Shown piece after piece: positions 28,756 through 37,681 of a stretch of 64,000 nt of DNA (position 1 is the stretch's first letter; every line of letters starts with the position of its first letter). The DNA is from Sandaracinobacter neustonicus (lineage in GTDB: Bacteria; Pseudomonadota; Alphaproteobacteria; Sphingomonadales; Sphingomonadaceae): the NCBI RefSeq assembly GCF_006385875.1, contig NZ_VFSU01000026.1, positions 104,501 through 168,500 on the forward strand, in the 5' to 3' direction. Under the pieces are notes generated by a model. The model searched no databases. It worked only from the letters and a program-made list of their open reading frames with translations, and was not told the origin of the DNA. A program made the position numbers and the translations under genes.

Positions 28756-29546
28756 CCATCCGTACCCTCCTCGTCGACGACGAACCGCTCGCCGTTCAGG
28801 GCCTGGAACTTCGCCTCCAGCCGTTTCAGGATATCGAAATTGTCGGCCGCGCGTTGAACGGCCGCGAAGCCATTCGCGCCATCCGCACGGAAAAGCCCGA
28901 CCTCGTGTTCCTCGACGTGCAGATGCCGGGCTTTGACGGCTTCTCCGTCGTCTCTGCGCTGGCCGATATCACCCCGCCCTTGTTCGTGTTCGTGACAGCC
29001 TATTCCGATCACGCCATCCGCGCCTTCGAAGCGCAGGCAGTGGATTATCTGATGAAGCCGGTGGAAACCGAGCGGCTGGCGCAGACCATCGAACGCGTTC
29101 GCGTGCGGCTGCAGGAAAAGCGCATGTGCGACGAAGCCGAACGGCTCGCCGCCAAGCTGGCCGAGGTAGACCCGGATTCGGTTTCCACCCTGCAACCGGC
29201 CGCCGAACCCGCGTCTGATCGGTTCGAGCGAATCATCAACGTGAAGGATCAGGGCCAGATCTTCCGCGTGGACGTGGATTCCATCGAGAAAATCGACGCC
29301 GCCGGGGACTATATGTGCCTGACCACCGCCGACCAGACGCTGATCCTGCGCGAAACCATGAAGGATCTGGAACGCCGGCTGGACCCGCGCAAGTTCCAGC
29401 GCGTGCACCGCTCCACCATCGTGAACCTTGAAAATGTGCGGCAAGTGAAGCCGCACACCAACGGCGAATGCTTCCTGACACTGGCGTCGGGCGCGACCGT
29501 GAAGGTGAGCCGGTCTTACCGAGACGTGGTGGCACGGTTTTTGTAA
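28752..29546 (+). CDS. LytTR-family response regulator
   Basis: A 264-residue partner of the preceding kinase. The N-terminal receiver domain has the acidic pair VDDEP and the phospho-acceptor Asp in LVFLDVQMPGFDG, then FVTAYSDHAIRAF and MKPVET with the conserved Lys. The C-terminal LytTR DNA-binding domain (about residues 160-262) shows IEKIDAAGDYMCL, RVHRSTIVNLENVRQV and LASGATVKVSRSY. The LytTR type, rather than OmpR type, is usual for LytS-like kinases. A two-hairpin repeat begins 14 bases after its stop. Confidence 0.93.
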   Translation: MTIRTLLVDDEPLAVQGLELRLQPFQDIEIVGRALNGREAIRAIRTEKPDLVFLDVQMPGFDGFSVVSALADITPPLFVFVTAYSDHAIRAFEAQAVDYLMKPVETERLAQTIERVRVRLQEKRMCDEAERLAAKLAEVDPDSVSTLQPAAEPASDRFERIINVKDQGQIFRVDVDSIEKIDAAGDYMCLTTADQTLILRETMKDLERRLDPRKFQRVHRSTIVNLENVRQVKPHTNGECFLTLASGATVKVSRSYRDVVARFL

Positions 29547-29559
29547 ACGGCTGGGGTTT

Positions 29560-29618
29560 GCCTCCGGCGGGCAGGGCTTTGCCCTGCACCCAGCAGGGAC
29601 ATGATGTCCCTGCACCCT
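29560..29618 (+). repeat. Two-hairpin repeat A, copy 1
   Basis: GCCTCCGGCGG box, hairpin GCAGGGC-TTT-GCCCTGC, CACCCA, then hairpin GCAGGGACA-TGA-TGTCCCTGC and CACCCT. It starts 14 bases after the LytTR gene and reads with it. Confidence 0.92.
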
Positions 29619-29650
29619 CTAAATTGGCGTTGCGCCAACCTCCAGCGCCG

Positions 29651-29727
29651 TTCGTGTGATCCACTTTAACTGCCTGCGGCGCTACGGAGCGCTCTCCCCC
29701 TGTAAGGGGGAGAGATGGAGAGGGGGT
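29651..29727. repeat. Dispersed repeat D, copy 1
   Basis: GTGATCC, GCCTGCGGCGC and a hairpin of CTCCCCC/GGGGGAG around TGTAA. Matching copies lie at 35421 and, inverted, at 46480. The stretch 29547-29897 holds only repeats A1, D1 and A2 and no gene. Confidence 0.75.
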
Positions 29728-29832
29728 GTCACCGCCGGGCCTGATCCACAACACCCCAACACCCACAACAAAAAGCGCCGCAGGACATAACCCCGGCCAT
29801 CACCGCAGCCCAACCGAATAACCTACAAATGT

Positions 29833-29892
29833 GGGTGCAGGGAGCACAGCTCCCTGCCGGGTGGCGGGCAGAGCCCGCCGCGCCGGAGGCAA
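29833..29892 (-). repeat. Two-hairpin repeat A, copy 2
   Basis: Minus-strand copy, five bases after the YitT-like stop. Stems GGCGGGC-TCT-GCCCGCC and GCAGGGAGC-TGT-GCTCCCTGC differ from copy 1 but keep full pairing. Confidence 0.92.
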
Positions 29893-29897
29893 ACTCC

Positions 29898-30569
29898 TTA
29901 ATAGCCGGTATACCGCCCCGGCCGGTGCCACATCCACAGCACGCCTGCCATGAACACCACGCTGAGCAGGGACCAGGCGAATTGCACCGCGCTCATCTTC
30001 ACCAGCGAGAGCAGCAGCACGAAGCCGTCCAGCGCCATCTGGGTGCGGCCTGCGTTCCAGCCGCGTTCGCGGTAGAGCCACAGGATGATGGCGCCGGTGC
30101 CGCCTGCGCCCGCGCCGTGGCGGGCCAGCGCCAATGCCCCCATGCCGACGATGCTGCCGCCGACGATGGCCGCGAAGGCCGGATCGATGCTGGTGATGCG
30201 GATGGCGCGAGGGGCCAGCAGCGTGAACAGCAGGATTCCCAGCACCACAAGACTGGTCTTGACGACGAAGCCGCGCCCCATGGCGCGCGCCGTCAAAGCC
30301 AGCATGGGCAATGTGAGGGCGACGAAGAACAGGCCAACCGGCCAGCCCGTGATATAGGCCGCGAGCAGCGCCAGCCCGGCCACGCCGCCGGTAACGATCC
30401 CGGCCCCTTGCAGCAGCACCAGCCCCAGCGAAACGAGGATCGTGCCCACGAACAGCGCGTAAAGATCCTCGATGCGGCCGTGGCGCAGCGGGTCTGTGCG
30501 GGCCATCGGTTCGGCGAGCGGGCCGTCGAGATTCAGCAGCTTTGTCGAGTCAGGGTCCATTGCGTTCAT
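29898..30569 (-). CDS. YitT-family multi-pass membrane protein
   Basis: A 223-residue integral inner-membrane protein with about six hydrophobic segments. The segment LFVGTILVSLGLVLLQGAGIVTGGVAGLALLAAYITG matches the YitT family (DUF161) signature, with the paired G-rich motif repeated near GGSIVGMGALALARHGAGAGGTGAI. Transport or membrane function is likely, substrate unknown. The start is uncertain: ATG codons at 30569 and 30560 are both possible and neither has a clear ribosome-binding site. It is divergent from argB and convergent with the LytTR gene. Confidence 0.75.
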   Translation of the reverse strand: MNAMDPDSTKLLNLDGPLAEPMARTDPLRHGRIEDLYALFVGTILVSLGLVLLQGAGIVTGGVAGLALLAAYITGWPVGLFFVALTLPMLALTARAMGRGFVVKTSLVVLGILLFTLLAPRAIRITSIDPAFAAIVGGSIVGMGALALARHGAGAGGTGAIILWLYRERGWNAGRTQMALDGFVLLLSLVKMSAVQFAWSLLSVVFMAGVLWMWHRPGRYTGY

Positions 30570-30682
30570 GATGCACTGCAGCATTGGCTGCGTCCACTGC
30601 TGCGATGCAGCGAGAGCGAATTTGGCTGCAGTTGCGCACTGCTCTCTGGCCAAGCCGCGTGGCTGGTGGCAATGCGCGCGCC

Positions 30683-31606
30683 ATGACGGAAAAGCTTCAC
30701 GCCGGGGTGCGCCACGCGCCCGACCCCGCCCTTCTCGCCAAGACCGAGGTGCTGGTGGAGGCGCTGCCCTATCTGCAGCGCTATGCCGGGCAGACCTTCG
30801 TGGTGAAATATGGCGGCCATGCCATGGGCGACCCGGAACTGGCGCGGGACTTTGCCGAGGATATCGTGCTGCTGAAGCAGGTGGGCATCCGCCCGGTGGT
30901 GGTGCATGGCGGCGGGCCGCAGATCGGCGCGATGCTGAAGCGGCTGGGGGTGGAAAGCCGCTTTGTGGATGGCCTGCGCGTGACGGATGCGCAGACGGCG
31001 GAAGTCGCCGAGATGGTGCTGGGCGCGATCAACAAGGAACTGGTCCGCTGGATCAGCGAGGCGGGCGGTAAGGCCGTGGGCATCAGCGGCAAGGACGCCG
31101 GGCTGATTACCGCGGAAAAGGTGAACCGCACCAGCCGCGATCCCGGCTCCGCCATCGAACAGGCGGTGGATCTGGGCTTCGTGGGCGAACCCGCGCATGT
31201 GGACCGCAAGGTGATCGACGTGCTGACGGCAGCCGATTTCGTGCCGATCGTCGCGCCGATCGGCATGGGGGCGGACGGCCACACCTATAACATCAACGCC
31301 GACACCTGCGCCGGGGCCATTGCCGCTGCGCTGGGGGCAGCGCGCTTCTTCCTGCTGACGGACGTGCCCGGCGTGCTGGCGAAGGACGGCACGCTGCTGT
31401 CTGACCTGACGCCCGAGGATGTGAAGCGGCTGGAGGCCGACGGCACCATTTCCGGCGGCATGATCCCCAAGGTTGAAACCTGCGTGGCTGCGGTGAACGG
31501 CGGCGTGGACGCTGCCGTGATCCTTGACGGACGGATTCCACATGCCATGCTGCTGGAAATATTCACCCGGCGCGGCGCCGGGACACTGGTTCGGAGGCTG
31601 GCATGA
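30683..31606 (+). CDS. argB: Acetylglutamate kinase
   Basis: Second step of arginine synthesis: ATP-dependent phosphorylation of N-acetylglutamate. A 307-residue amino-acid-kinase-family enzyme with [15 protein letters not shown], the substrate loop [34 protein letters not shown] and [17 protein letters not shown], and [15 protein letters not shown]. An in-frame extension to 30584 adds 33 residues and lacks support. It overlaps the next gene by ATGA. The gene probably belongs to an arginine-feedback-sensitive class but this is not readable here. Confidence 0.95.
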   Translation: MTEKLHAGVRHAPDPALLAKTEVLVEALPYLQRYAGQTFVVKYGGHAMGDPELARDFAEDIVLLKQVGIRPVVVHGGGPQIGAMLKRLGVESRFVDGLRVTDAQTAEVAEMVLGAINKELVRWISEAGGKAVGISGKDAGLITAEKVNRTSRDPGSAIEQAVDLGFVGEPAHVDRKVIDVLTAADFVPIVAPIGMGADGHTYNINADTCAGAIAAALGAARFFLLTDVPGVLAKDGTLLSDLTPEDVKRLEADGTISGGMIPKVETCVAAVNGGVDAAVILDGRIPHAMLLEIFTRRGAGTLVRRLA

Positions 31607-32028
31607 AAACATTGATCGCTCTGGTCGCACTCGTGGCGGCCATTCCTGCCGCTGCTGCTGTCAGCGGCAATCAGGGCCGTCTGGGCGAGACCTGGGTGTG
31701 GCCCGCCATGTTCGAGCAGACGCTGGCCCCGTTGGCGCCTATGGCGCAGAACGCGATCAGATCCGGGCAATGCCCCACGCTCGCCGGGAAGGCTGGCGTC
31801 GCCCACACCTTCGAATATGACGCGAAGATGAAAACGCGCGGCACCGGCGAAAACAAGCGTTGGGAAGTGGCCGAGTTGAAGCTGCTGACCCCCAGCGGCT
31901 GCGACGTGCTGGACGCGCAGGTGACGAGCTATATGCAGACCGCCATCCCGAAATTCGCCGAACCCTGGCGCGATCTGGACAAGAATGGCTGGACGCGGAT
32001 TCCGCCGGTGCAGGTGAAGCTGGACTGA
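31603..32028 (+). CDS. Exported hypothetical protein coupled to argB
   Basis: A 141-residue protein of unknown function. It has a clean signal peptide ([18 protein letters not shown], cleavage near AAA-VSG). The mature part contains two Cys (SGQCPTLAG and PSGCDVLDA) that could form a disulfide, and AWRDL-like aromatic segments, but no family is recognised. The start ATG overlaps the argB stop. Periplasmic location inferred. Confidence 0.7.
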   Translation: MKTLIALVALVAAIPAAAAVSGNQGRLGETWVWPAMFEQTLAPLAPMAQNAIRSGQCPTLAGKAGVAHTFEYDAKMKTRGTGENKRWEVAELKLLTPSGCDVLDAQVTSYMQTAIPKFAEPWRDLDKNGWTRIPPVQVKLD

Positions 32029-32070
32029 CTGGGGCGTTTGCCGGCGTTTGTGGTGGCGTTGGCTGTTGAG

Positions 32071-32130
32071 GCCTCCGGCGGCCCGGGCTCTGCCCGGGAC
32101 CCGGCAGGGGCGTGACGCCGCTCGCACCCC
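32071..32130 (+). repeat. Two-hairpin repeat A, copy 3
   Basis: GCCTCCGGCGG box, stem CCCGGGC-TCT-GCCCGGG, then GCAGGGGCG-TGA-CGCC with a degenerate distal side. It starts 42 bases after the gene ending at 32028 and reads with it. Confidence 0.88.
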
Positions 32131-32140
32131 CTTCATTTTT

Positions 32141-32218
32141 AGTCGCTCCTCCTTTGGGGGGGGTGGGGTGGGGGCCATCCGCTTGGTGCGAGGTTGGGGG
32201 GTATAGCCTGCGGCGCTT
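32141..32218. repeat. Dispersed repeat E, copy 1
   Basis: GTCGCTCCTCCTTT, a G-run, CCATCCGCTTGG, GCGAGGTT and TATAGCCTGCGGCGCTT. Related copies at 46177 and, inverted, at 35650. Confidence 0.7.
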
Positions 32219-32251
32219 TATGTTGGGGCGTATCCCACCCACGTCTCCCCA

Positions 32252-32338
32252 CGTCACCCCGGACTTGATCCGGGGTCCAGTTTCCACCCACAACGTCGCC
32301 GAAGAACAGCTGGACCCCGGATCAAGTCCGGGGTGACG
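32252..32338. repeat. Dispersed inverted-repeat element B, copy 2
   Basis: CACCCCGGACTTGATCCGGG and its complement at the two ends, with CGTCGCCGAAGAACAG in the middle. Near-perfect 26-bp arms. Together with A3 and E1 it fills 32029-32396; I see no gene there. Confidence 0.93.
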
Positions 32339-32396
32339 GTTGTGGTTGGTGGGGAGTTTGAGGGGGCAAAGCCCCCTCAACCCTGCCCTAAACGCC

Positions 32397-33620
32397 TTAA
32401 CGCAGCGCCGCCTTCAGCGCCTCGGCAAGGTCCGTCTTTTCCCAGCTGAAGCCACCGTCTGCGTCGGGTGTGCGGCCGAAGTGGCCGTAGGCGGCGGTGC
32501 GTTGGTAGATCGGCCGGTTCAGGCCGAGGTGGGTGCGGATGCCTTTGGGCGTCAGCCGCACCAGCTTGGGCAGGGCGGCTTCGATACGGGCTTCGTCCAC
32601 CGTGCCGGTGCCGTGCGTGTCCACCAGAATCGACAGCGGCTCGGCCACGCCGATGGCGTAGGAGAGCTGGATGGTGGCGCGGCGGGCGAGGCCTGCGGCG
32701 ACGATGTTCTTGGCGAGGTAGCGCGAGATATAGGCGGCGGAGCGGTCCACCTTGGTGGGATCCTTGCCGCTGAAGGCGCCGCCGCCGTGCGGGGCAGCGC
32801 CGCCATAGGTGTCGACGATGATCTTGCGGCCGGTGAGGCCGGCGTCGCCATCCGGGCCGCCGATTTCGAACAGGCCGGTGGGGTTCACATAGATGGTGTC
32901 CTGCCCCGGCAGCCAGCCCTTGGGCAGCACTTCTTCGAACACCGTCATCACATAGTCGCGCAGGCGCTTCTGCCCGGCGTCGTTGGAGAGGGCGCGCGTG
33001 TGCTGGGTGGAGACGACGAGCGCGGTGGCCTTCACCGGCACTTCGTTTTCGTAGGCGAGCGTCACCTGGCTCTTGGCGTCCGGCTCGAGGAAATCCACCA
33101 CTTTGTTGTGGCGATCCTGCGCGAGCCGTTCGAGGATGCGGTGGGAGTAATAGAGGGTAGCCGGCATGAGGTCCGGCGTTTCATCGGTGGCATAGCCGAA
33201 CATGATGCCCTGATCGCCCGCGCCTTCGTCCTTGTTGCCGCTTTCATCCACGCCCATGGCGATGTGCTGCGACTGGCCGTGCAGGTGGTTTTCGAAGCTG
33301 GCCGTCTGCCAGTGGAAGCCGTCCTGTTCATAGCCGATGTTGCGGATGGTGCCGCGCACACGCTGCTCGATCTCGTCGCGCACGCCGGGGGCCCAGCCTT
33401 CGGTATCGGGGTGGGTTTCCAGATCGAACACGCCGCGGCAGCGGATTTCACCGGCCAGGAAGATGCGCTGAGTCGTCACCAGCGTTTCGCAGGCGATGCG
33501 CGCTTCCGGGTCTTTTGCGAGCATGAAATCGACGACGGTGTCGGAAATCTGATCCGCAACCTTGTCCGGATGACCTTCGGAGACGGATTCCGAGGTGAAG
33601 ATGAAGCTGCTGCGCGGCAT
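32397..33620 (-). CDS. metK: S-adenosylmethionine synthase
   Basis: Makes SAM from methionine and ATP. A 407-residue protein with [36 protein letters not shown], the P-loop-like [16 protein letters not shown], and a C-terminus ending in the usual [14 protein letters not shown]. The ATG at 33620 follows GGAG at six bases; a long in-frame extension to 33980 runs antisense into lnt and is rejected. An imperfect palindrome lies about 57-78 bases upstream of the start and may be an operator. Confidence 0.97.
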   Translation of the reverse strand: MPRSSFIFTSESVSEGHPDKVADQISDTVVDFMLAKDPEARIACETLVTTQRIFLAGEIRCRGVFDLETHPDTEGWAPGVRDEIEQRVRGTIRNIGYEQDGFHWQTASFENHLHGQSQHIAMGVDESGNKDEGAGDQGIMFGYATDETPDLMPATLYYSHRILERLAQDRHNKVVDFLEPDAKSQVTLAYENEVPVKATALVVSTQHTRALSNDAGQKRLRDYVMTVFEEVLPKGWLPGQDTIYVNPTGLFEIGGPDGDAGLTGRKIIVDTYGGAAPHGGGAFSGKDPTKVDRSAAYISRYLAKNIVAAGLARRATIQLSYAIGVAEPLSILVDTHGTGTVDEARIEAALPKLVRLTPKGIRTHLGLNRPIYQRTAAYGHFGRTPDADGGFSWEKTDLAEALKAALR

Positions 33621-33676
33621 GAAAAACTCCTTTGGAACCTGCCTGCCGCTACCCTCTGGGGACAGTGATGGCAAGG

Positions 33677-33698
33677 GACATAAAGAGATATTTAAGTC
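33677..33698. promoter_or_regulatory. Candidate operator upstream of metK
   Basis: GACATAAAGAG and ATATTTAAGTC form an imperfect 22-base palindrome (8 of 11 positions complementary) in an AT-rich patch that overlaps the last codons of lnt. In several proteobacteria metK is under SahR/SamR-type ArsR-family repressors with AT-rich dyads; matching this one to that family is my inference. Confidence 0.35.
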
Positions 33699-35242
33699 TT
33701 TCTGCGATTCAGAAAAAACCCGCTTGCCAGCAAAAACAGGGCAAACAGCGCGGGGGACAACAGCCCCAGGCGCGCAAATGGGGTGGGCGGCAGCGGCGCT
33801 GGAACGGCCACCACCGCATGGGCGGCAACGCCGCGCGGCAGCGTTTCCACCAGCCCGCCGCGCGGGTCGATCAGGCCGGTGATGCCGGTGGGCGTTGCGC
33901 GCAGAACGGGCAGCCCTTCCTCGATGGCACGCAGCCGCGCCTGCGCGTGATGCTGCGGCGGGCCGGAGGGGCCGAACCATGCGTCGTTGGAAATGGTGAC
34001 GATCATCTCCGGCCGGTCTGCCCGGTTCACGATCGCGGCCGGAAAGATGATTTCATAGCAGATGTTCGGGGCGATCGCGGGCAGCGGCGGGAAGCGCCAC
34101 GTCACGGGGCCGTCGCCGGGCTTGAAATCGAGGCTGCCGGGCACCAGTCGCGCCAGCCCCAGCGGTTCGGCGATGGCGCGCAGCGGCAGATATTCGCCGC
34201 CCGGCACCAGATGCGATTTGTCATAACGGGCAAGGATTTCGCCTGTGCTATCCAGCAGATAGGCGCTGTTGGCCGCCGCCGTGATGGTGCCGCCGGCATC
34301 GCGCCAGATGGCGACCCCGCCCGTCAGCAGCTTCGCACCCGCCGGGAAGCCCGCCACCAGTTCGCGGCGCAGATCGGGCATCTCCTCCAGCGGGAACTCC
34401 ACCGTGGCTTCCGGCCAGATCACCAGATCGGGCTTCAGCCCGGAGGCCAGCGCCAGCCGGGTGCGGGCGAGCGCCGCCTCCACATTGCGCGCCAGCCCGC
34501 CCTCCTGATGCTTGTCTGCAATGCCCACGCCTGTTTGCACCAGCAGCGCCTTGGTTTCGGTGGGCGAGGCCAGCGGCTTCTGGATCTTCGGCACGCCCAG
34601 CCCGATCAGCAGCAGCAACGGGAACAGCAGCACCAGCCCCAGCCGCCCGCGTTCCCCGCGCGCCGCCAGCAGCGCCGCCAGACTGCCGCCCGCCAGCACC
34701 GCCAGCGCCGAAAGTCCGTTCGCCCCCACCAGCGACGCCAGCTGCGCCACGCCCGGCAGTTGCAGCCAGCCCGCGCCGAGCGGATTCCACGCAAAACCGG
34801 AAAACAGCAGCCCGCGCGCGATTTCGCCCAAGGTGAACGCGCCCGCGAACAGCAAGGTCAGCGGCACCAGCCGATCCGCGAACCGCCGCGCCAGCCACGC
34901 CGCCAGCCCCGGGTAGAGCGCCAGAAACAGCGACAGCCCCGCCACCGCCACCCAGCCCATCCACACCGGCATCGCCGCCTGAAAGGTGAAGGCCGTGGCG
35001 ATCCATGTAAGGCCCAGCAGGAACTGGCCGAAGCCGAACCCCAGCCCCAGCCCGAACGCCCGCCCGCGCGGCTGCGCCGCCAGTAGCACCAGCAACAACG
35101 CCGCGCCCGCCACCGGCCCGGCGATGCTGCCCACAGGCTCAAACCCCAAAGCCGCCACAGCCCCGGCAGCCACGGCCAGCAGAAACGCGGGAAGCCACGG
35201 CAAAGCGGCAAGGCGGACGACGAACGGATGCTGGGCTGACAT
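33692..35242 (-). CDS. lnt: Apolipoprotein N-acyltransferase
   Basis: Adds the third acyl chain to the N-terminal Cys of lipoproteins at the inner membrane. A 516-residue protein with about six membrane segments in the first 200 residues (for example [19 protein letters not shown]), then a nitrilase-type domain with the triad Glu ([12 protein letters not shown]), Lys ([16 protein letters not shown]) and Cys ([10 protein letters not shown]). The ATG at 35242 is chosen; 35254 is possible. An in-frame extension reaches back into a repeat and is rejected. Gene for lipoprotein maturation, in keeping with the many lipoproteins in the window. Confidence 0.95.
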   Translation of the reverse strand: MSAQHPFVVRLAALPWLPAFLLAVAAGAVAALGFEPVGSIAGPVAGAALLLVLLAAQPRGRAFGLGLGFGFGQFLLGLTWIATAFTFQAAMPVWMGWVAVAGLSLFLALYPGLAAWLARRFADRLVPLTLLFAGAFTLGEIARGLLFSGFAWNPLGAGWLQLPGVAQLASLVGANGLSALAVLAGGSLAALLAARGERGRLGLVLLFPLLLLIGLGVPKIQKPLASPTETKALLVQTGVGIADKHQEGGLARNVEAALARTRLALASGLKPDLVIWPEATVEFPLEEMPDLRRELVAGFPAGAKLLTGGVAIWRDAGGTITAAANSAYLLDSTGEILARYDKSHLVPGGEYLPLRAIAEPLGLARLVPGSLDFKPGDGPVTWRFPPLPAIAPNICYEIIFPAAIVNRADRPEMIVTISNDAWFGPSGPPQHHAQARLRAIEEGLPVLRATPTGITGLIDPRGGLVETLPRGVAAHAVVAVPAPLPPTPFARLGLLSPALFALFLLASGFFLNRRKT

Positions 35243-35330
35243 GTGGGCGCGCATAGCGGTTGAAGGGGCGGGGAGCCAGATGGGGGCGTTGCTTTGGGTC
35301 TGCTGTTGGGCCCGGGTTTTGGGGTTTTTT

Positions 35331-35389
35331 GCCTCCGGCGGGCAGGGCTTTGCCCTGCACCCAGCAGGGAAATGATTTCCCTGCACCCT
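35331..35389 (+). repeat. Two-hairpin repeat A, copy 4
   Basis: GCCTCCGGCGG, stem GCAGGGC-TTT-GCCCTGC, second stem GCAGGGAAA-TGA-TTTCCCTGC. The nearest gene, lnt, reads away from it, so this copy is not in a 3' position. Confidence 0.92.
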
Positions 35390-35420
35390 CAAAATTCACG
35401 TCACGCCCCAAATCCCACGT

Positions 35421-35490
35421 CGTGCGCGTGATCCGCATCGATTGCCTGCGGCGCGACGTGGCTCTCTCTCCCCGCCGGGGAGAGAGGGGA
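35421..35490. repeat. Dispersed repeat D, copy 2
   Basis: GTGATCC, GCCTGCGGCGC and the stem CTCTCTCCCC-GCC-GGGGAGAGAG, matching D1 in order with a different, still paired, stem sequence. Confidence 0.8.
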
Positions 35491-35533
35491 GCAACGCCGG
35501 GCCTGATCCACCAACCTCATCACCACCCACAAC

Positions 35534-35622
35534 CGTCACCCCGGACTTGATCCGGGGTCCAGCTTGTTCTTCGGCAACGTTTGGGCAAGAAAGCTGGACC
35601 CCGGATCAAGTCCGGGGTGACG
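35534..35622. repeat. Dispersed inverted-repeat element B, copy 3
   Basis: Same arms as copy 2 (CCGGACTTGATCCGGGGTCC and complement). The centre is inverted relative to the others: GTTCTTCGGCAACGTT instead of AACGTCGCCGAAGAAC. Confidence 0.93.
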
Positions 35623-35649
35623 TGTGAAGAGGTGGGCGGGTAAGGCCCA

Positions 35650-35734
35650 AAGCGCCGCAGGCACTAAACACGCAACCTCGCGCCAAGCGGATGGCCCCCA
35701 CCCCAACCCCTCCCCTAAAGAGGAGGGGCTAAAA
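35650..35734. repeat. Dispersed repeat E, copy 3 (inverted)
   Basis: AAGCGCCGCAGGC, AACCTCGCG, CCAAGCGGATGG and CCCCTCCCCTAAAGAGGAGGGGCT in reverse order to copies 1 and 2. The stretch 35243-35965 contains A4, D2, B3, E3 and A5; the remaining 165 bases before trmJ show no gene. Confidence 0.75.
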
Positions 35735-35741
35735 ACTCAGG

Positions 35742-35800
35742 GGGTGCAGGGGCGTCACGCCCCTGCCGGGTCCCGGGCAGAGCCCGGGCCGCCGGAGGCA
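35742..35800 (-). repeat. Two-hairpin repeat A, copy 5
   Basis: Minus-strand copy facing copy 4. Stems CCCGGGC-TCT-GCCCGGG and GCAGGGGCG-TGA-CGCCCCTGC; ends with the GCCTCCGGCGG box at 35790-35800 on the other strand. Confidence 0.92.
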
Positions 35801-35965
35801 TCGACCGTTCCGCGCCAGCCACCGCATCTCCGAACCAGTCTCGACCGCGCCGCGCCAGCTTCTGCGGCTCTGCGCCCACCTTCGCTGCTCCACACCGGCC
35901 CCGCATCCGCGAAATCCCCGCTCGGGACTCGACGCGAAGGCCGGGCTGGTGCATCGGCCCCCGCC

Positions 35966-36694
35966 ATGACGGCGCCTGCAATCATTCTCGTCCGCCCGCA
36001 GCTGGGTATGAACATCGGCATGGCGGCTCGGGCCATGGGCAATTTCGCGCTGGATCAGTTGCGGCTGGTGTCGCCGCGCGATGGCTGGCCCAATCCGGAG
36101 GCCGGGCCGCCGGCTGCCGGGGCGGATCATGTGCTGGAGGCGACGACCGTGCATGAGAGTGTGGCGGAGGCGCTGGCGGATTGCGCCTTGACCTTTGCGA
36201 CGACGGTGCGGCCGCGCGATATGCCGAAGCCGGTGGTGACCCCGCGGGAGGCGGCGGCGATGATCCGGGCGGCGGCGGCGCGCGGGCAGAAGGCGGGGAT
36301 ATTGTTCGGGCCGGAGCGGTCCGGGCTGACGGCGGATGATCTGGCACCGATTTCCACCATCGTGACCTGCCCGATCAACCCGGGGCATGGGTCGCTGAAT
36401 CTGGCGCAGGCGGTGTTGCTGCTGGGCTATGAATGGTTTCAAGCCGGGGATCCGGAGACTCCTCAGCCGTTGCAGCATGAGCCTGCGCCGCATGGCGAGG
36501 TGGCGGGGCTGATTGCGCATCTGGATTCCGCGCTGGAGGAGGCGGGCTATTATCATGTGCCGGATCGCACGCCTGCCACTCGGCGGACTCTGGCGCAGTT
36601 GCTGACGCGGCCGCAGTTTTCGGCAGAGGAAGTGCGCACGTTGCGTGGCATGATTCGTGCGCTGGCGGAGGGGCGGCGCAAAAAGCGGGCCTGA
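35966..36694 (+). CDS. trmJ: tRNA (Cm32/Um32) methyltransferase TrmJ-like
   Basis: A 242-residue SPOUT-family RNA ribose methyltransferase. Signatures: IILVRPQLGMNIGMAARAMGNFAL at the N-terminus, ILFGPERSGLTADDL for SAM binding in the knot and INPGHGSLNLAQAVLLLGYEW. TrmJ methylates position 32 in the tRNA anticodon loop; other SpoU-like RNA methyltransferases share the motifs, so the target is inferred from length and the HGSLNLAQA signature. The ATG at 35966 opens the conserved N-terminus. Confidence 0.88.
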   Translation: MTAPAIILVRPQLGMNIGMAARAMGNFALDQLRLVSPRDGWPNPEAGPPAAGADHVLEATTVHESVAEALADCALTFATTVRPRDMPKPVVTPREAAAMIRAAAARGQKAGILFGPERSGLTADDLAPISTIVTCPINPGHGSLNLAQAVLLLGYEWFQAGDPETPQPLQHEPAPHGEVAGLIAHLDSALEEAGYYHVPDRTPATRRTLAQLLTRPQFSAEEVRTLRGMIRALAEGRRKKRA

Positions 36695-36767
36695 CACGCG
36701 GACGCGCATCAGGCCCTTAAGGCTTCCAACCCGGTATGCCGGGATAACTGTCGAGCAAAGGGTGCCG

Positions 36768-36791
36768 GGCTGCCCGCACGGGCGGGCAGCC
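36768..36791. terminator. Stem-loop between convergent genes
   Basis: GGCTGCCCGC, loop ACGG, GCGGGCAGCC: a perfect 10-bp stem between the ends of trmJ and the CtrA-like gene. It has no T-run, so it may stop or stabilise either transcript, without certainty. Confidence 0.5.
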
Positions 36792-36809
36792 GGCCAGAGG
36801 GGGGTGTGA

Positions 36810-37661
36810 TCAGGCCTCGTTGGCGATGGTGTAGCCGCGGCCCCACACTGTCTCCACCACCGGCGGCGCGCCGGCTTCGGAGAGTTTGCGGCGGAGCTTG
36901 CAGATGAAGACGTCGATGATCTTCATCTCCGGCTCGTCCTGCCCGCCATAAAGGTGGGCGAGGAACATTTCCTTCGTCACCGTCATGCCCCGGCGCGTGG
37001 CCAGAAATTCCAGGCAGGCATATTCCTTGCCCGTGAGCGGCACCTGAATGCCGCTGACAGCAGCGCGGTGAGCGACGAGATCCAGCGCCAGCGGGCCGAA
37101 TACCACTTCCTGCGGCGCAGCCGCCCGCGCCCGGCGCAGCACCGCATGGATGCGGGCCAGCAGCTCGTCGCGGTGGAAGGGCTTGGTGATATAATCGTCC
37201 GCGCCTTCCAGGAAATTCTCGATCTTGCTTTCCAGCCCGCTTTCGCCGGACAGGATGATGACGGGCGTATCCGGGCGCATCTGGTGCAGCTGTTGCAGCA
37301 CCTGCGTTCCGGCGACATCCGGCAGGGTGAGATCCAGCACCACCACATCGAAGCGGTAGGCGCGGGCGAGATCCAGCGCATCTTCGCCGAAGCCGGTGAC
37401 ATAGACGGTGAAGCCCGCCATCTCCAGCATGCGGGAAAGCGCGTCGGACAGCAGCCGGTCATCCTCCACCAGCAGCAGCCGGGTGGTGCCTTGCGGCGCC
37501 TGAAAGCGCGAGCGGGCGGGGCCTGCGGAGGGGTTCACCGCTGTGCCCATCTGCGGCTCCAGCGTGTCTGCCTCGCGGCGGCCCGTTACGCGGATGGCGT
37601 CGATGCCGCTGAGCGGATCGTGGCTGCCCTGCCCCGGACGGGATGGTTCGATCATGGACAT
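36810..37661 (-). CDS. CtrA-like OmpR-family response regulator
   Basis: A 283-residue DNA-binding response regulator closest in pattern to the cell-cycle master regulator CtrA: the winged-helix region LTGKEYACLEFLATRRGMTVTKEMF, LYGGQDEPEMKIIDVFICKLRRKL and VETVWGRGYTI is nearly the CtrA consensus. The receiver domain (about residues 61-175) is more divergent but has the acidic pair (D67, D68), phospho-acceptor D110 and K140. Unusual are a 60-residue N-terminal extension before the receiver and the absence of a C-terminal double-Ala degradation tag (ends ANEA). The ATG follows AAGGA. It sits 20 bases after a SciP-like gene in the same operon, so it may be a CtrA paralogue rather than the canonical CtrA. 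Confidence 0.8.
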   Translation of the reverse strand: MSMIEPSRPGQGSHDPLSGIDAIRVTGRREADTLEPQMGTAVNPSAGPARSRFQAPQGTTRLLLVEDDRLLSDALSRMLEMAGFTVYVTGFGEDALDLARAYRFDVVVLDLTLPDVAGTQVLQQLHQMRPDTPVIILSGESGLESKIENFLEGADDYITKPFHRDELLARIHAVLRRARAAAPQEVVFGPLALDLVAHRAAVSGIQVPLTGKEYACLEFLATRRGMTVTKEMFLAHLYGGQDEPEMKIIDVFICKLRRKLSEAGAPPVVETVWGRGYTIANEA

Positions 37662-37681
37662 GTCAGAAAATCCTTCTCAGA

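Noticed and set aside
29560-29618. Repeat A as an ordinary intrinsic terminator
   Set aside because: No T-run follows either hairpin in any copy.
33621-33691. SAM riboswitch before metK
   Set aside because: The leader is about 70 bases and overlaps lnt. I could not draw a SAM-I, SAM-II or SAM/SAH consensus fold in it.
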